NCBI GenBank assembly: GCA_934491515.1
Contig: CAKSTF010000002.1
Location: forward strand, 1 to 64,000
From: an uncultured Eubacteriales bacterium
Lineage (GTDB): Bacteria; Bacillota; Clostridia; Oscillospirales; Acutalibacteraceae
Length of the DNA stretch: 64,000 bases
Reading direction: 5' to 3'
The notes under the pieces were generated by a model. The model did not search any database and was not told where the DNA came from. It was given only the letters and a program-made list of their open reading frames with translations. The stretch's first letter is position 1, and each line of letters begins with the position of its first letter. Positions 16,799-26,317 of the stretch are shown in pieces. A program made the translations under genes and the position numbers.

Positions 16799-18532
16799 TT
16801 ACGCAAGCGCCCAGTTGCGGCTTTCGGTCTGAATTTCGACCATGTGGGCGAAAACGCCGCCTTTTTTAAGCAATTCTTCGGGAGCGCCCTGCTCTGCTAC
16901 CGTGCCGTCCTTTAAAATAACTATTTTATCGGCGCCCGATACGGTACGCATACGGTGCGCGATAATAAGCACCGTTTTGTCTTTTATAAGGCGTGAAAGC
17001 GCCTCCTGTATGGCGGTTTCGTTTTCGACGTCGAGGCTTGCGGTCGCTTCGTCAAGCAGGATAATCGGAGCATTCTTCAGGAATGCGCGGGCTATGGATA
17101 TTCTTTGCCTTTCGCCGCCAGAGAGTTCGCAGCCGTTTTCGCCTATGTTTGAATTCCACTTATCCGGCAGTTTTTCGGCAAATTTATCCACATTGGCAAG
17201 TTTTGCCGCCGCAATTACCTCTTCGTCCGTGGCGTCCTTGCGGCCGATACGGATATTTTCCAAAATCGTATTATCGAAAAGCGTAACGTCCTGGAAAACT
17301 ATGGAATAAAGGCTCATAAGTTTTTCGGGGTCTATATTCGATACGTCCATACCGCCCACGGTGATTTTACCGTTGTTTATATCCCAGAATCTTGCCGCAA
17401 GACGGGAAACGGTGGTTTTGCCCCCGCCCGAGGGACCTACAAGGGCCGTTACCTGCCCCTGCTTTGCTTCAAAAGAAACGTCCTTAAGAACGGCCTCGCC
17501 GCCGTCATAAGAAAAGGCGACATGGTCAAATACAATATCATAACCTTTGTTATCAAGCGTTTCGCGCCCGCCCTGTACGGGACAGTCAAGAATTTCGTTC
17601 ATGCGCTCTATATTGCTGTTTGTGCCGATAATCGCGGCAAGATTCTGCATCGAACCTTCAAGCGGGTCATAAAGCCCTGAAACCACCAGCAGGAACATAA
17701 AGAACGTGAGAATATCAAGTTTACCTTTAATAAGCAGATACGCACCGGTAAGTGCGGTGGTTGCGATGCCAAGCCTTAAAACAAGCCCTGCCGAAACGAC
17801 AAACACGGCGGTTCCGAGTTCGCTTTTAATAAGGCGGCTTTCCACGTTGCGTATTTTCTTTTCAAGGCCCGAAAGATAACGGTCCTCGGCATTATTGGCG
17901 CGAAGGTCGGGCATGGCTTCCATACATTCCTGGATTCCGTCCTCGCCGGCTATTTTTGCCGCCATGGATTTACGCGCAAGTCCTTTCTGAACGCCCGAAG
18001 CCAGCGCCACTATGGCAAACGCAACGGGCAGCGGCCATATAGCCGCAAGCCCCATTTTTGCGTTGAAAAACAGCAGGGAAACGGAAATCAGCGTTGTGGA
18101 AATAATCGCGCCGAACAGCGGTTCTACAAAATGGGACTGACTGCTTTCCAAAACGGCGCAGTCGTTCATAATTGATGAGGTAAGCTCTGCCAAATCCTTT
18201 TTACCAAAAAAGGAAAGCGGAATTTTACGCAGTTTTTCGGCAAGACTTACACGCCGCACGCCCGTTTCCACATAGGTTGTAAGAAACGTGCCGTTATACT
18301 GAAGCCGCGTGCAAATCAGAATAAGCAGCGCCGCCGCAATACAGCCGACAATGTAATAAGGAATCCGCGCCGCGGTAAGACCGTTTTTCATCATATCGCT
18401 TACAAGCATATATAAAAGGCTTACCGGCAGCATAAACGAAATGTTCTGCAGCGCGCAGAAAAAACTGCCTTTTATTGTGTCTTTAGCACCTTTACGGGAA
18501 AGGGCAAAGCGCCTTTGCAAATATTTTATCAT
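16799..18532 (-). CDS. ABC exporter, fused permease/ATPase
   Basis: A 577-residue half-transporter: six membrane helices (about 20-300) and an ATPase with Walker A GPSGGGKTT, Q-loop FQDVTLFD, signature LSGGERQRIS, Walker B ILLDEATASLD and switch IAHRMRT, all canonical. It starts 3 bp after the end of a second, disrupted ABC gene, so the two were a heterodimer pair behind a TetR regulator. Because the partner is broken by an amber codon, this subunit may work as a homodimer, or the pair may be inactive. The substrate is unknown; the architecture resembles IrtAB/YbtPQ-type transporters as well as drug exporters. Confidence 0.9.
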   Translation of the reverse strand: MIKYLQRRFALSRKGAKDTIKGSFFCALQNISFMLPVSLLYMLVSDMMKNGLTAARIPYYIVGCIAAALLILICTRLQYNGTFLTTYVETGVRRVSLAEKLRKIPLSFFGKKDLAELTSSIMNDCAVLESSQSHFVEPLFGAIISTTLISVSLLFFNAKMGLAAIWPLPVAFAIVALASGVQKGLARKSMAAKIAGEDGIQECMEAMPDLRANNAEDRYLSGLEKKIRNVESRLIKSELGTAVFVVSAGLVLRLGIATTALTGAYLLIKGKLDILTFFMFLLVVSGLYDPLEGSMQNLAAIIGTNSNIERMNEILDCPVQGGRETLDNKGYDIVFDHVAFSYDGGEAVLKDVSFEAKQGQVTALVGPSGGGKTTVSRLAARFWDINNGKITVGGMDVSNIDPEKLMSLYSIVFQDVTLFDNTILENIRIGRKDATDEEVIAAAKLANVDKFAEKLPDKWNSNIGENGCELSGGERQRISIARAFLKNAPIILLDEATASLDVENETAIQEALSRLIKDKTVLIIAHRMRTVSGADKIVILKDGTVAEQGAPEELLKKGGVFAHMVEIQTESRNWALA

Positions 18533-18535
18533 CTT

Positions 18536-20308
18536 TTATGCCTCCTTTGCCACTTTCCAGCGAACGGACTGTTTATAATCGTTCCACATAGTACCGAACA
18601 GGCCGTCAGCCTTTTCCGCAAGTTCCGAAAACGTGCCGCTTTCCGCAAGATGACCTTCGTTCAGCACGAAAATGCGGTCGACATTTACAACGGTGGACAG
18701 GCGGTGCGCTATCATAATAACGGTGCGCCCTTTTGCCAGTTCGTTGAACGCCGCCTGTACCTTTGTTTCGTTATCGGGGTCGGCAAAGGCAGTTGCTTCG
18801 TCCAAAATAAGCACGGGCGCGTTTTTAAGCATGGCGCGCGCTATTGCAATACGCTGCATTTCGCCGCCCGAAAGATAAACGCCTTTTGAACCTATAACCG
18901 TATTAACGCCGTTCGGGGATTTTTCGATGATATCCGTGCACTATGCGGCTTTAAGCGCGGCGGCAACTTCGCTGTCCGAAGCGTCGGGTCTTCCCATACG
19001 CACATTTTCAAGTATGCTGCCCTTTATCAGGCGACTGTTCTGAAACACAAAGGACACCGTATCCATAAGTTCGTTTTTATCAATATCCTTTACATTTACG
19101 CCGCCCACGCTTATACTGCCGCTTTGCGGATCGAAAAATCTTGCAATAAGACTTGCCAAAGTGGATTTTCCGCCGCCGGAAGGGCCTACAAATGCGACCG
19201 TTTGACCGGCGCCTATAGAGAGCGAAATATCCTCAAGCGCGTTTTTGGTTCCGTCGTAACTGAAAGTAACGTCCTTTAAGGTAACAGAAGCGTCTTTCGG
19301 ATGCTGCGGATTTTGGGATTTGCTAAGCGACGGGCTTTCAAGCACGCTGTCAATGCGGGAAATTGCGTCCTGCACAATCATACCGTTTTCACTCATAAGC
19401 ATAAGTTTACTGAGAGTAAGCGAAATTACGGGCGTGATTATAATATAGAAAAGCATATTAAGCAGAAGTTCCGCCGAAACGCTTCCCTTTGAAAACCAAT
19501 AACCGCCGATTATTAAAAATACAAACACGCTGTTTACAGCCAGAGTGTAAAGGCACATAGGTCCGCGAAGTTGTTTTGTGTAAGCAATGGTCCAACGTTC
19601 GTAATTATCTATCGTGGCTTTGAATTTTTTAAAGGAGAAAACCGTTTGCCCGAAAGTCTTTACAACGGGTATGCCGCGGACATATTCCACCGCTTCGTTG
19701 GACATATCGGAAAGCGCGTTTTGGTACTGGGTCATTTTTTCCTGCAAACCTTTCCCCGTCATACGCGACATTGCGGCAAGACCTAATAATACCGGCACAA
19801 GGCTTAAAAGACCGAGTCGCCAGTCAAAGACAAAAAGCAAGGTAAGAAGGCCCGCTATTGTTGCTATCGCCCTTGATTTATCGGGCAGTTGGTGCGCAAG
19901 GTACGTTTCTGCCGAACCTGCCGTTTCCGATATTGTGCGGCGCAGTTTTCCGCTGCCGAACTGCTCTATTGCGCCAAGCGGCAGGGTGGCGATGTGCCTT
20001 GTCATTGTAAGCCGCAGATTTGTGGCGATTCGGAAAGCGGATATGTGCGAACACATAAGACCAGTTATGTAAACAAGAACGGAAGTTACGGCAAACAGTA
20101 CCGCCATCCAGCCGTAGTGAGTAATGTGAACGGCGTTTTCATAATGCGGCGATACCTCTATAACCTCTTTAAGTATACGCCATATATACCAAAAAGGCAG
20201 CAGAGCGATAAGAGCGCTTGCGGCGGCAAACACCCACGAAAGATAGGTAAGTATTCTGCGGTTGCCGGCGTATGATAAAAGCCTGTTCAGGTTTGATTGC
20301 TTTTTCAA
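18536..20308 (-). pseudogene. ABC exporter permease/ATPase interrupted by an in-frame amber codon
   Basis: Reading frame continues on both sides of a single TAG at 18941-18943. Upstream are the permease domain and Walker A (GPSGGGKST); downstream, after the stop, come CTDIIEKSPNG, signature LSGGEMQRIA, LILDEATAFADP and IAHRLST. Full length would be about 590 residues. The stop sits where relatives usually have Gln or Arg before CxDII, so a CAG-to-TAG change is the simplest origin. TAG is a normal stop elsewhere here. TTG at 20308 is preferred as start, 8 nt after AAAGGAGG. Recent decay, sequencing error or readthrough are all possible. Confidence 0.85.
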
Positions 20309-20357
20309 AAGCAAGACCTCCTTTTATAAAAATGATATATAATATATTGCGGCAAAA

Positions 20358-20379
20358 TCAGTTAGCATACGCTAACTGA
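20358..20379. promoter_or_regulatory. Candidate TetR operator before the second ABC pair
   Basis: Inverted repeat TCAGTTAGC (20358-20366) / GCTAACTGA (20371-20379) with a 4-bp centre lies between the TetR gene end and the ABC start. It is a plausible site for the adjacent regulator. Confidence 0.6.
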
Positions 20380-20399
20380 GCCTTGAAAAAATACGGGAC

Positions 20400-21017
20400 T
20401 TACTGTCCCATAATTTTCATCCAGCCTGCGATGTAAAAACCGTTCAGTTCGGCAAGATAGTTAAGCGCTTTTTTAATGGGCATATCGTGAATAATCATTT
20501 CAAAATATGCGTTCATCATTCCCGTTACCAAAATGTGTTCAAGGTGGCTGTCTATCTGCGGAACAGGAGTGCCTAAGCGCCCAAGCACCTTGTAATATTT
20601 GTGTGTTGCTTCAACTTCAAGCGCGACTATTTCGTCAAGCATAAATTCGTAACGCGTACCGGCAGAGCAAAGCAGCAGCAAATGGAATGCGTCGCGGTTA
20701 TCGTACATAAAGCCTAACAATTCCTCTAAGCACAAACTGCTTATTTTACCCATCATCTCCGGCTGTTTTTCGGAGGGTATCCTTTCAAATTCCGCAAGCG
20801 CGTTTTTATACCGCGAAAGGAAGTGTTCGTAACTTTCCTGCACCAATGCGTCAAAAAGTGCTTCCTTGCTGCTGTAATAACCGTATACCGCACCGGTGGT
20901 AAGCCCGACAGACTTGGCAATATTGCGCAGCGAAGCCCCCTGAAAACCGTTTTTCAAAAATTCTTCCTTTGCCGCTCCGAGCAATTGCTCTTTTGTGGTC
21001 TGTGCGGTATCGCGCAT
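20400..21017 (-). CDS. TetR/AcrR family transcriptional regulator
   Basis: A 205-residue protein with an N-terminal TetR helix-turn-helix (ASLRNIAKSVGLTTGAVYGYY, residues about 28-48) and an all-helical ligand domain. GGAGGA is present 7-8 nt before the ATG. It sits immediately upstream of the second ABC pair, on the same strand, with a 22-bp palindrome between. Expected role: repression of that exporter and of itself. The upstream region carries a palindrome whose core TAACACTGTTA is also found in the operators of the first exporter, so cross-regulation is possible. Confidence 0.88.
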   Translation of the reverse strand: MRDTAQTTKEQLLGAAKEEFLKNGFQGASLRNIAKSVGLTTGAVYGYYSSKEALFDALVQESYEHFLSRYKNALAEFERIPSEKQPEMMGKISSLCLEELLGFMYDNRDAFHLLLLCSAGTRYEFMLDEIVALEVEATHKYYKVLGRLGTPVPQIDSHLEHILVTGMMNAYFEMIIHDMPIKKALNYLAELNGFYIAGWMKIMGQ

Positions 21018-21030
21018 TAAAAATCCTCCG

Positions 21031-21084
21031 ATAACACTGTTATATTACACTGTTATATTATACACGCTTTTAGCGGCGTGTCAA
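21031..21084 (-). promoter_or_regulatory. Promoter and operators of the second TetR gene
   Basis: Minus strand TTGACA (21079-21084), 16-nt spacer, TATAAT (21057-21062). Downstream lie the palindrome ATAACACTGTTAT (21031-21043) and two tandem copies of ACACTGTTATATT (21034-21046, 21047-21059), overlapping the -10 and start region. Confidence 0.75.
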
Positions 21085-21105
21085 GCAGAAAATACTGTTT
21101 TTATG

Positions 21106-21135
21106 CAAAAACAGACCGCCTTTCGGGCGGTCTGT
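21106..21135 (-). terminator. Terminator after the SIS-domain gene
   Basis: Minus strand stem ACAGACCGCC/GGCGGTCTGT (21111-21120 with 21126-21135) and a TTTTTGC tail ending the mannosidase operon. Confidence 0.88.
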
Positions 21136-21159
21136 CCGTTATCTTTTATATTACTTAAT

Positions 21160-21786
21160 TTAAGCGCCGAAAAAGTGCTGTTCCACGGCGGCGCAGATAT
21201 AGTGATAAATAGGCAAATGCAGTTCCTGCACCTTAAAGGTTTCGGTTTGCGGCGCGCATATACATATATCCGCAACGCCTTTAAGTTTTCCGCCCGATTT
21301 TCCGGTAAGTCCTATCACCTTTATCCCGAGCGCTTTCGCAACCTTTGCGGCACTAAAAACATTTGCGGAATTTCCCGATGTGCTGAGTCCTATTAAAATA
21401 TCGTTTTCTCTTGCCAGTGACATTAAAGGCTGCGCGTATATAAGTTCGGGGTCAACGTCGTTGCAGAAAGCGGAATTAAGCGCCGTAAGCGACGGTATCG
21501 CTATGGCAGGCAGTCCCTGCTGCAATTTTTCAAGCATACTGTCGTCAACAAGGGGACATTTATTTTTCATTTCGGTTTTCTGTTTTTCGCTTAAAGGCCT
21601 TTTGCTTAAAAAGCCTTTCATAAGTTCGCCTACTATGTGTTCGCAATCGGCGCAGCTGCCGCCGTTGCCGCAAAGCAGCACCTTGCCGCCCTTTTCGTAA
21701 CACTCTGTAACGGCGTCGCGCGCTTTTTCTATATCATCCTTACATTCGCAAAGAGACGGATAACGGTTTAACAGTTCGTTTAACAT
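21160..21786 (-). CDS. SIS-domain sugar-phosphate isomerase (GmhA/DiaA-like)
   Basis: A 208-residue cytoplasmic protein with the phosphosugar-binding SIS fold: LLCGNGGSCADCEHIVGELMKGF near 36-58, STSGNSANV near 132-140 and GLTGKSGGKL near 156. This is the sedoheptulose-7-phosphate isomerase/GmhA type, not GlmS. It is the last gene of an operon with a ROK kinase (17-bp gap) and a GH38 alpha-mannosidase, so it may act on a sugar phosphate from glycan breakdown rather than on heptose. Exact substrate unknown. Confidence 0.82.
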   Translation of the reverse strand: MLNELLNRYPSLCECKDDIEKARDAVTECYEKGGKVLLCGNGGSCADCEHIVGELMKGFLSKRPLSEKQKTEMKNKCPLVDDSMLEKLQQGLPAIAIPSLTALNSAFCNDVDPELIYAQPLMSLARENDILIGLSTSGNSANVFSAAKVAKALGIKVIGLTGKSGGKLKGVADICICAPQTETFKVQELHLPIYHYICAAVEQHFFGA

Positions 21787-21803
21787 AATATTTCCTCCGA
21801 TTT

Positions 21804-22760
21804 TTATTCTTCACCTAAAAGCGCCGCCGCCACCGCGGCGTAATCGCCTATACTCTCACCAAGTTCCGCCGGAACCACCCTGCAGCAGGCGGCGGAAACG
21901 CCGAGCGCTTCTTTTTCTATCACGCTTTTTGCAGGTTCCCATAAAAGATTGCTGCTTCTTGCAAAAATGCTGCCGATAACGATAATTTCGGGATTAAGAA
22001 GATCTATTATAACAGACAACCCCTTTCCGAGATATTCTCCGCAAACACGGTAAACTTCCCTTGCGGTTTCGTCGCCTGCGTCGGCGGCGTCGGCTATTGT
22101 TTTGGCGTTTACGTCCGCCGCGGTCATTCCCTTTTTGAAATACGCCGGATATTCACCTTTTCCGGCCATTTCAAGTGCTTTTGCGTAACCGGACTGCGCA
22201 AGTCCGCCGCCGCTGCAGAATCCTTCAAAAGAGCCTGCCTTTCCGTACCCTACCGGCCCCGTGTTTTCAAGGCGTATGTGCCCTGCCTCTCCGGCGTTAT
22301 CGTTAGCGCCTGTGTAGAGTTTGCCGTTCAATATAAGTCCGGCGCCCAGTCCCGTTCCAAAGGTCAGAAAAACCATATTACGGGCGCCCCTACCCGCGCC
22401 GAATTTCCATTCGGCAACCGCGCAGGCATTAGCATCGTTCTGCAGGTATACGGGCACGCCGTAATGCTCTTTTATGCGTTTTACTATTTCCACATTATCC
22501 CAACCGGGCAGGTTAGGCGGACTCATTATAATTCCCTTTTCGGAATCAAGCGGTCCGCCGCAGGAAATACCTATAGCGTCCGGCTTTTCGGTCAGGATAC
22601 CGTCCGCCATGGCAATCAGTTTATCTATCGCAGCATAAGGCGATACGCCCTTTTCGGTAGCGCATTTTTCTTTTTTTAAAAGCCGCACTTTTTTGCCGTC
22701 CCATCTTGCGGTTATCACGGCGCATTTGGTTCCGCCTATATCGAAGCCCAGAATATACAT
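21804..22760 (-). CDS. ROK family sugar kinase
   Basis: A 318-residue cytoplasmic protein with the ATP/phosphate-1 motif GFDIGGTKCAV, GISCGGPLD near 85, QNDANACAVAEWKFGAGRG near 120 and FGTGLGAGLILNGKLY with the GEAGHIRL catalytic surroundings. The usual ROK zinc motif CxCGxxGC is not recognisable (GSFEGFCSGGG instead), so zinc binding may be lost. The operon position between GH38 mannosidase and SIS isomerase suggests it phosphorylates the released hexose, probably mannose or an amino sugar. Glucokinase is the alternative. Confidence 0.85.
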   Translation of the reverse strand: MYILGFDIGGTKCAVITARWDGKKVRLLKKEKCATEKGVSPYAAIDKLIAMADGILTEKPDAIGISCGGPLDSEKGIIMSPPNLPGWDNVEIVKRIKEHYGVPVYLQNDANACAVAEWKFGAGRGARNMVFLTFGTGLGAGLILNGKLYTGANDNAGEAGHIRLENTGPVGYGKAGSFEGFCSGGGLAQSGYAKALEMAGKGEYPAYFKKGMTAADVNAKTIADAADAGDETAREVYRVCGEYLGKGLSVIIDLLNPEIIVIGSIFARSSNLLWEPAKSVIEKEALGVSAACCRVVPAELGESIGDYAAVAAALLGEE

Positions 22761-22778
22761 AAAAATCCTCTTTTCGGC

Positions 22779-25238
22779 TTAAAGCATTTCGGTGAAATCA
22801 GTTTTTGCAACGGTTTTACCGTCGTCTGAAATATGGTAGGTCAACACCTGCTGCGGCTGCATTTCGGCAGAAATTTCGGCATTTAAAAACGGTATCTCTA
22901 TTTTTACCGCCGTTTTTTTGCCGCAGGTTTCATAAAATCTTAAAATATAGCCTTTGTTATCTTCGGAACGTTTAAGCGCACTTACCGAAACGTTTTCGGC
23001 GGATACCCTTATCCCCTCGAAACGGTTTTCAAGTTTACCGTCGTGGTGGGTTTCCATAATAACGTAGGGCGGCTGATTCAAAACTTCCGCAAATTTTACG
23101 ATTCGGTCCGTTTTTTCTGCGCTGTAGGGTGAAATTCCGTATTTGAAATACTGCACGCCGCAATCCATATAATCCTCGCGCGCAGTGGGGTCGCCGTAGT
23201 GATCGGCAAACGCCGCCGTCCTTGCAATTGCCATTCGGGCGCTGCCTCCATCGGCGCTGAAACTGTACTTTGAATCATTCACAACGGCAAGACCGTAGCC
23301 GTCGCCGTCTGTTATTGCCATCCATTTCTGCGACGGTTCTTCGTTTCCCGTACATTCCTTTTTAAGGAACCCGAACGGCATTGAGTATATTGCTTTTGTA
23401 TTTTCCGCCGCCGTATCAAATTTAAGTTTTACTATCTTTGTATGCTCGTTAAAGTCCAGTTTGCAGGACACTTCTATTTCCCTTTTACCGGGGTACATAC
23501 AAAAGTCCTGTACCAGTACGGACTTTCCGTAATGTGAGGTAACGCGGGTAACGGCTCTTACAGGGCCGCTTTCAAGCACTTTAACTTCGGCATCGGTAAA
23601 TCTGCCGATAAATTTATCAAGTTTTGTTTTATCATGTGCCCAGGTATCGCTGTCGTAATCGTCCGCCACAAGCGCCGCGGCAAATTCGCCGCCGCACAGT
23701 TCCTTCATTTCCTCTTTATCAAAGAAACTTTTAACAGCACCCGTGCGCTTATCAAACTCTAACCTTACAAGGCTGTTTTCCATTGCAAAGTCTTCGGTTT
23801 TCAACCTGTTTTTAAAGTCTGCTTTTTCTACCTCTGCGTTTTTGAACACATAGTATACGGTATACCCTAAAGCAGGCACTTCGGCAATAAAAAGCGTATC
23901 GGAGCCTTCTCCGCGGTTGTTGTACTGCCCTTTTATCACCTGGAAAGGAACGGGAACGGCGTCGCGGTCAAACACGCCCGAAAGCGGCAGTCCGCCTATC
24001 CTGACGGGTACCGAAATCGGGAAAGAATGAGGATTAAAGACAACTATCGGCGCACCCTCGCCCTCTTTGCCCCAGAGTATCCATCCGTCCTTTCGCGCAG
24101 GCTTTTTATCCAAAAATCTGGTAGTTTTTATCTGCCATGATATTCTGTGCAGCGACAGCTCGGTAACGTCGTCCGCGCACGCGCAGGCATACGAAAAAGA
24201 GTCAAGCGCGTTTTCGTATGCGCTTTTAATGCAGCAGCCGGTTATTATATCGTGAAACTGGTTAAACGCAACCTTAAGCCAACCTTTCTTTATCTTATCG
24301 GAAAAATCGGGTGTGCCGGCAATTCGGTTTGAAAGCACGTTCAGTTTTTCGGCTGCCGCCAAGCGATTTTCAGCCCTGCGGTTTGCCGCCTTTACTGCGG
24401 ACATTGAGGAATAACAGCCGATCGCATGGTGCTGTAAATCGGTTTTTACGGTGGGTATTTTATCGGTTAAGCCTTCACTTTTTGCGTTTTTCAAATACTC
24501 GCCCACTGTGGAGAACGCCGCGTCTTTATCCCCGGCAATATAACCTTTAAGTTGTTTAAGCGCGCGGATTGTCGGTCCGCCACCGTGGTTTCCCACACCG
24601 TAAAAAAGCATTTGCGGCTGATTTTTTTCCGCAGCGATTTCTTTAGCCTTGTTGTATTTTTCTTCAAGTGCTTCCGACTCGTTTAAAAGTTTTGTGCTGT
24701 ACTCCTGCGGCAGGCGATAAGATAGCACACGGCTGCCGTCCGGCGATTCCCAGAAAAACAGATTTTCCGCAAGCGACGGATTTTCTTTATCGGAGGGACG
24801 CATATACACATAATTTTCCATACCCGATTGTCTTAATATCTGCGGCATCATACCGTTATGGCCGAAAGAATCCACATTGTAACCCGTCTTTGCCGTAACG
24901 CCGAACTTTTCTGCAAAATAGCACTGCGAATAAAGCGCGTGTCTTGCAAATGATTCGCCGCAGGGCATATTGCAGTCGGGTTGAATCCAGAATCCGCCGG
25001 TTATTTCCCAACGCCCTTCTTTTACCCTTTCCTTTATCTCGGCAAACATATCGGGGTCTATGCGTTCTATCCATTCGTAATATCCGGCACAGGCGCAGGA
25101 AAAATAAAAATCGTCAAATTCTTTCATTCTGTCAAGCACGGAACGGAAAGTGGATTTTATTTCCGACATACCCTCGCTTTTTTCCCAAAGCCATACGGGG
25201 TCTATATGAGCGTTTCCTATCATGTAAATCTTTTTCAT
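22779..25238 (-). CDS. Alpha-mannosidase, glycoside hydrolase family 38
   Basis: An 819-residue enzyme. The N-terminal GH38 domain has the zinc-binding start IGNAHIDPVWLWEKSEG (His and Asp ligands), the nucleophile region YNVDSFGHNGMMPQI near 125, a mid-domain helical bundle and a long beta-rich C-terminus. ATG 25238 is chosen because AAAGGAG lies 6-7 nt upstream and the conserved sequence begins there; in-frame codons extend further up. No signal peptide, so it acts inside the cell on imported manno-oligosaccharides. First of three genes with ROK kinase and SIS isomerase, diverging from an AraC regulator. Confidence 0.92.
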   Translation of the reverse strand: MKKIYMIGNAHIDPVWLWEKSEGMSEIKSTFRSVLDRMKEFDDFYFSCACAGYYEWIERIDPDMFAEIKERVKEGRWEITGGFWIQPDCNMPCGESFARHALYSQCYFAEKFGVTAKTGYNVDSFGHNGMMPQILRQSGMENYVYMRPSDKENPSLAENLFFWESPDGSRVLSYRLPQEYSTKLLNESEALEEKYNKAKEIAAEKNQPQMLFYGVGNHGGGPTIRALKQLKGYIAGDKDAAFSTVGEYLKNAKSEGLTDKIPTVKTDLQHHAIGCYSSMSAVKAANRRAENRLAAAEKLNVLSNRIAGTPDFSDKIKKGWLKVAFNQFHDIITGCCIKSAYENALDSFSYACACADDVTELSLHRISWQIKTTRFLDKKPARKDGWILWGKEGEGAPIVVFNPHSFPISVPVRIGGLPLSGVFDRDAVPVPFQVIKGQYNNRGEGSDTLFIAEVPALGYTVYYVFKNAEVEKADFKNRLKTEDFAMENSLVRLEFDKRTGAVKSFFDKEEMKELCGGEFAAALVADDYDSDTWAHDKTKLDKFIGRFTDAEVKVLESGPVRAVTRVTSHYGKSVLVQDFCMYPGKREIEVSCKLDFNEHTKIVKLKFDTAAENTKAIYSMPFGFLKKECTGNEEPSQKWMAITDGDGYGLAVVNDSKYSFSADGGSARMAIARTAAFADHYGDPTAREDYMDCGVQYFKYGISPYSAEKTDRIVKFAEVLNQPPYVIMETHHDGKLENRFEGIRVSAENVSVSALKRSEDNKGYILRFYETCGKKTAVKIEIPFLNAEISAEMQPQQVLTYHISDDGKTVAKTDFTEML

Positions 25239-25398
25239 TTTTTCTCCTTTAATCCGGACAAAACTTGACAACGAACATAACCGCTGTTTATAATAAGCAC
25301 AAAGATATTGTGTGCCTTTATGCGATTTTATTATATGATATCGCTGTCGGTTATTCATTCGATTTTGTATAATAGATAAATTTACAGGCAGACGGGCG

Positions 25399-26313
25399 GT
25401 GGATTTTACGGTAACAAACATCGTAGATAAATATACCTGGAGAAAAGACCTTAAAATACTTACTTCTACAGAAACGGGAGTGCCGCAGCTTGCCACTTTC
25501 GGCTATAATATGCGGACAAAAGCCATCAGGCCGCTTCGCGTTCACTGCCACAAAAACAAACTTGAAGTGCTTGTTGTAACAAGCGGCAGGCTTTGTATGG
25601 CGGCGGGCGGTAAAGAGTATACCGTTTCCGGCGGCGAAGCGTTTATTGCCTATCCGGATGAAGTACACAGCAGCGGCGAGCAGAACGACACCCCGCAAAA
25701 ACATTATTGGTTCCAGATAGATATGAAAAACTCGCAGCCGTTTATGGGTCTTGACCCGAAACGCGGCGAAGCGCTTAAGTCAGGTCTGCTTGCGATAAAT
25801 AAAAGAACCGTAAAGGTGGACGCAGGCTCTGTCGAACTTCTTAAAAAAAGTTTCTCCCTGTTTTCATCGGGCGACGAACTTGATAAAATAAAGGCGTGTT
25901 CGCTTTTTGTTTGTTTTCTTACCGATTTCGTAAAGTCAGCCTCGCATTTGCCGGAAGAGCAGTGTTCCCCGAAAATACAGCTTGCGGCAGATTATATTTT
26001 AAAAAACATAGAAAACAACATCTGCCTTGAAGACGTTGTGGCGAACTGCGGTATGTCGCTTTGCGGATTTAAACTGAAATTTGCGAGGGAAATGGGCATT
26101 ACGCCGAGAAATTATATAAACCTTAAAAAAACGGAATACGCGAAGCAGAAAATAAAGAACGAGCCGGACATAAAGATAACAGACCTTGCGATAGACCTGG
26201 GTTTTTCAAGCAGTAACTATTTTTCCGTTGTGTTTAAAAAATTTGCAGGTGTGTCGCCTACCGAATATGCGCGCGGCTGCGCTTTAAACAGAACCACCGA
26301 AAAGGAGAATTGA
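25399..26313 (+). CDS. AraC family transcriptional regulator
   Basis: A 304-residue protein with an N-terminal cupin sensor (RPLRVHCHKNKLEVLVVTSGRL, residues about 45-66) and C-terminal double helix-turn-helix (LEDVVANCGMSLCGFKLKFA and ITDLAIDLGFSSSNYFSVVFKK, about 212-285). The start is a GTG with a weak upstream purine site, so the exact N-terminus is uncertain. It diverges from the GH38 operon over 160 bp and probably activates it in response to a mannoside, by the usual logic of such arrangements. The next gene starts 4 bp after its stop. Confidence 0.87.
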   Translation: MDFTVTNIVDKYTWRKDLKILTSTETGVPQLATFGYNMRTKAIRPLRVHCHKNKLEVLVVTSGRLCMAAGGKEYTVSGGEAFIAYPDEVHSSGEQNDTPQKHYWFQIDMKNSQPFMGLDPKRGEALKSGLLAINKRTVKVDAGSVELLKKSFSLFSSGDELDKIKACSLFVCFLTDFVKSASHLPEEQCSPKIQLAADYILKNIENNICLEDVVANCGMSLCGFKLKFAREMGITPRNYINLKKTEYAKQKIKNEPDIKITDLAIDLGFSSSNYFSVVFKKFAGVSPTEYARGCALNRTTEKEN

Positions 26314-26317
26314 ATTT

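Noticed and set aside
18941..18943. Recoding of TAG as an amino acid
   Set aside because: TAG is used as a normal stop elsewhere (e.g. end of the NusG_II gene at 3513), so one mutation is simpler.
22779..25496. Longer mannosidase with 86 extra N-terminal residues
   Set aside because: The conserved GH38 start and the AAAGGAG site lie at 25238; the extension crosses the divergent promoter region.
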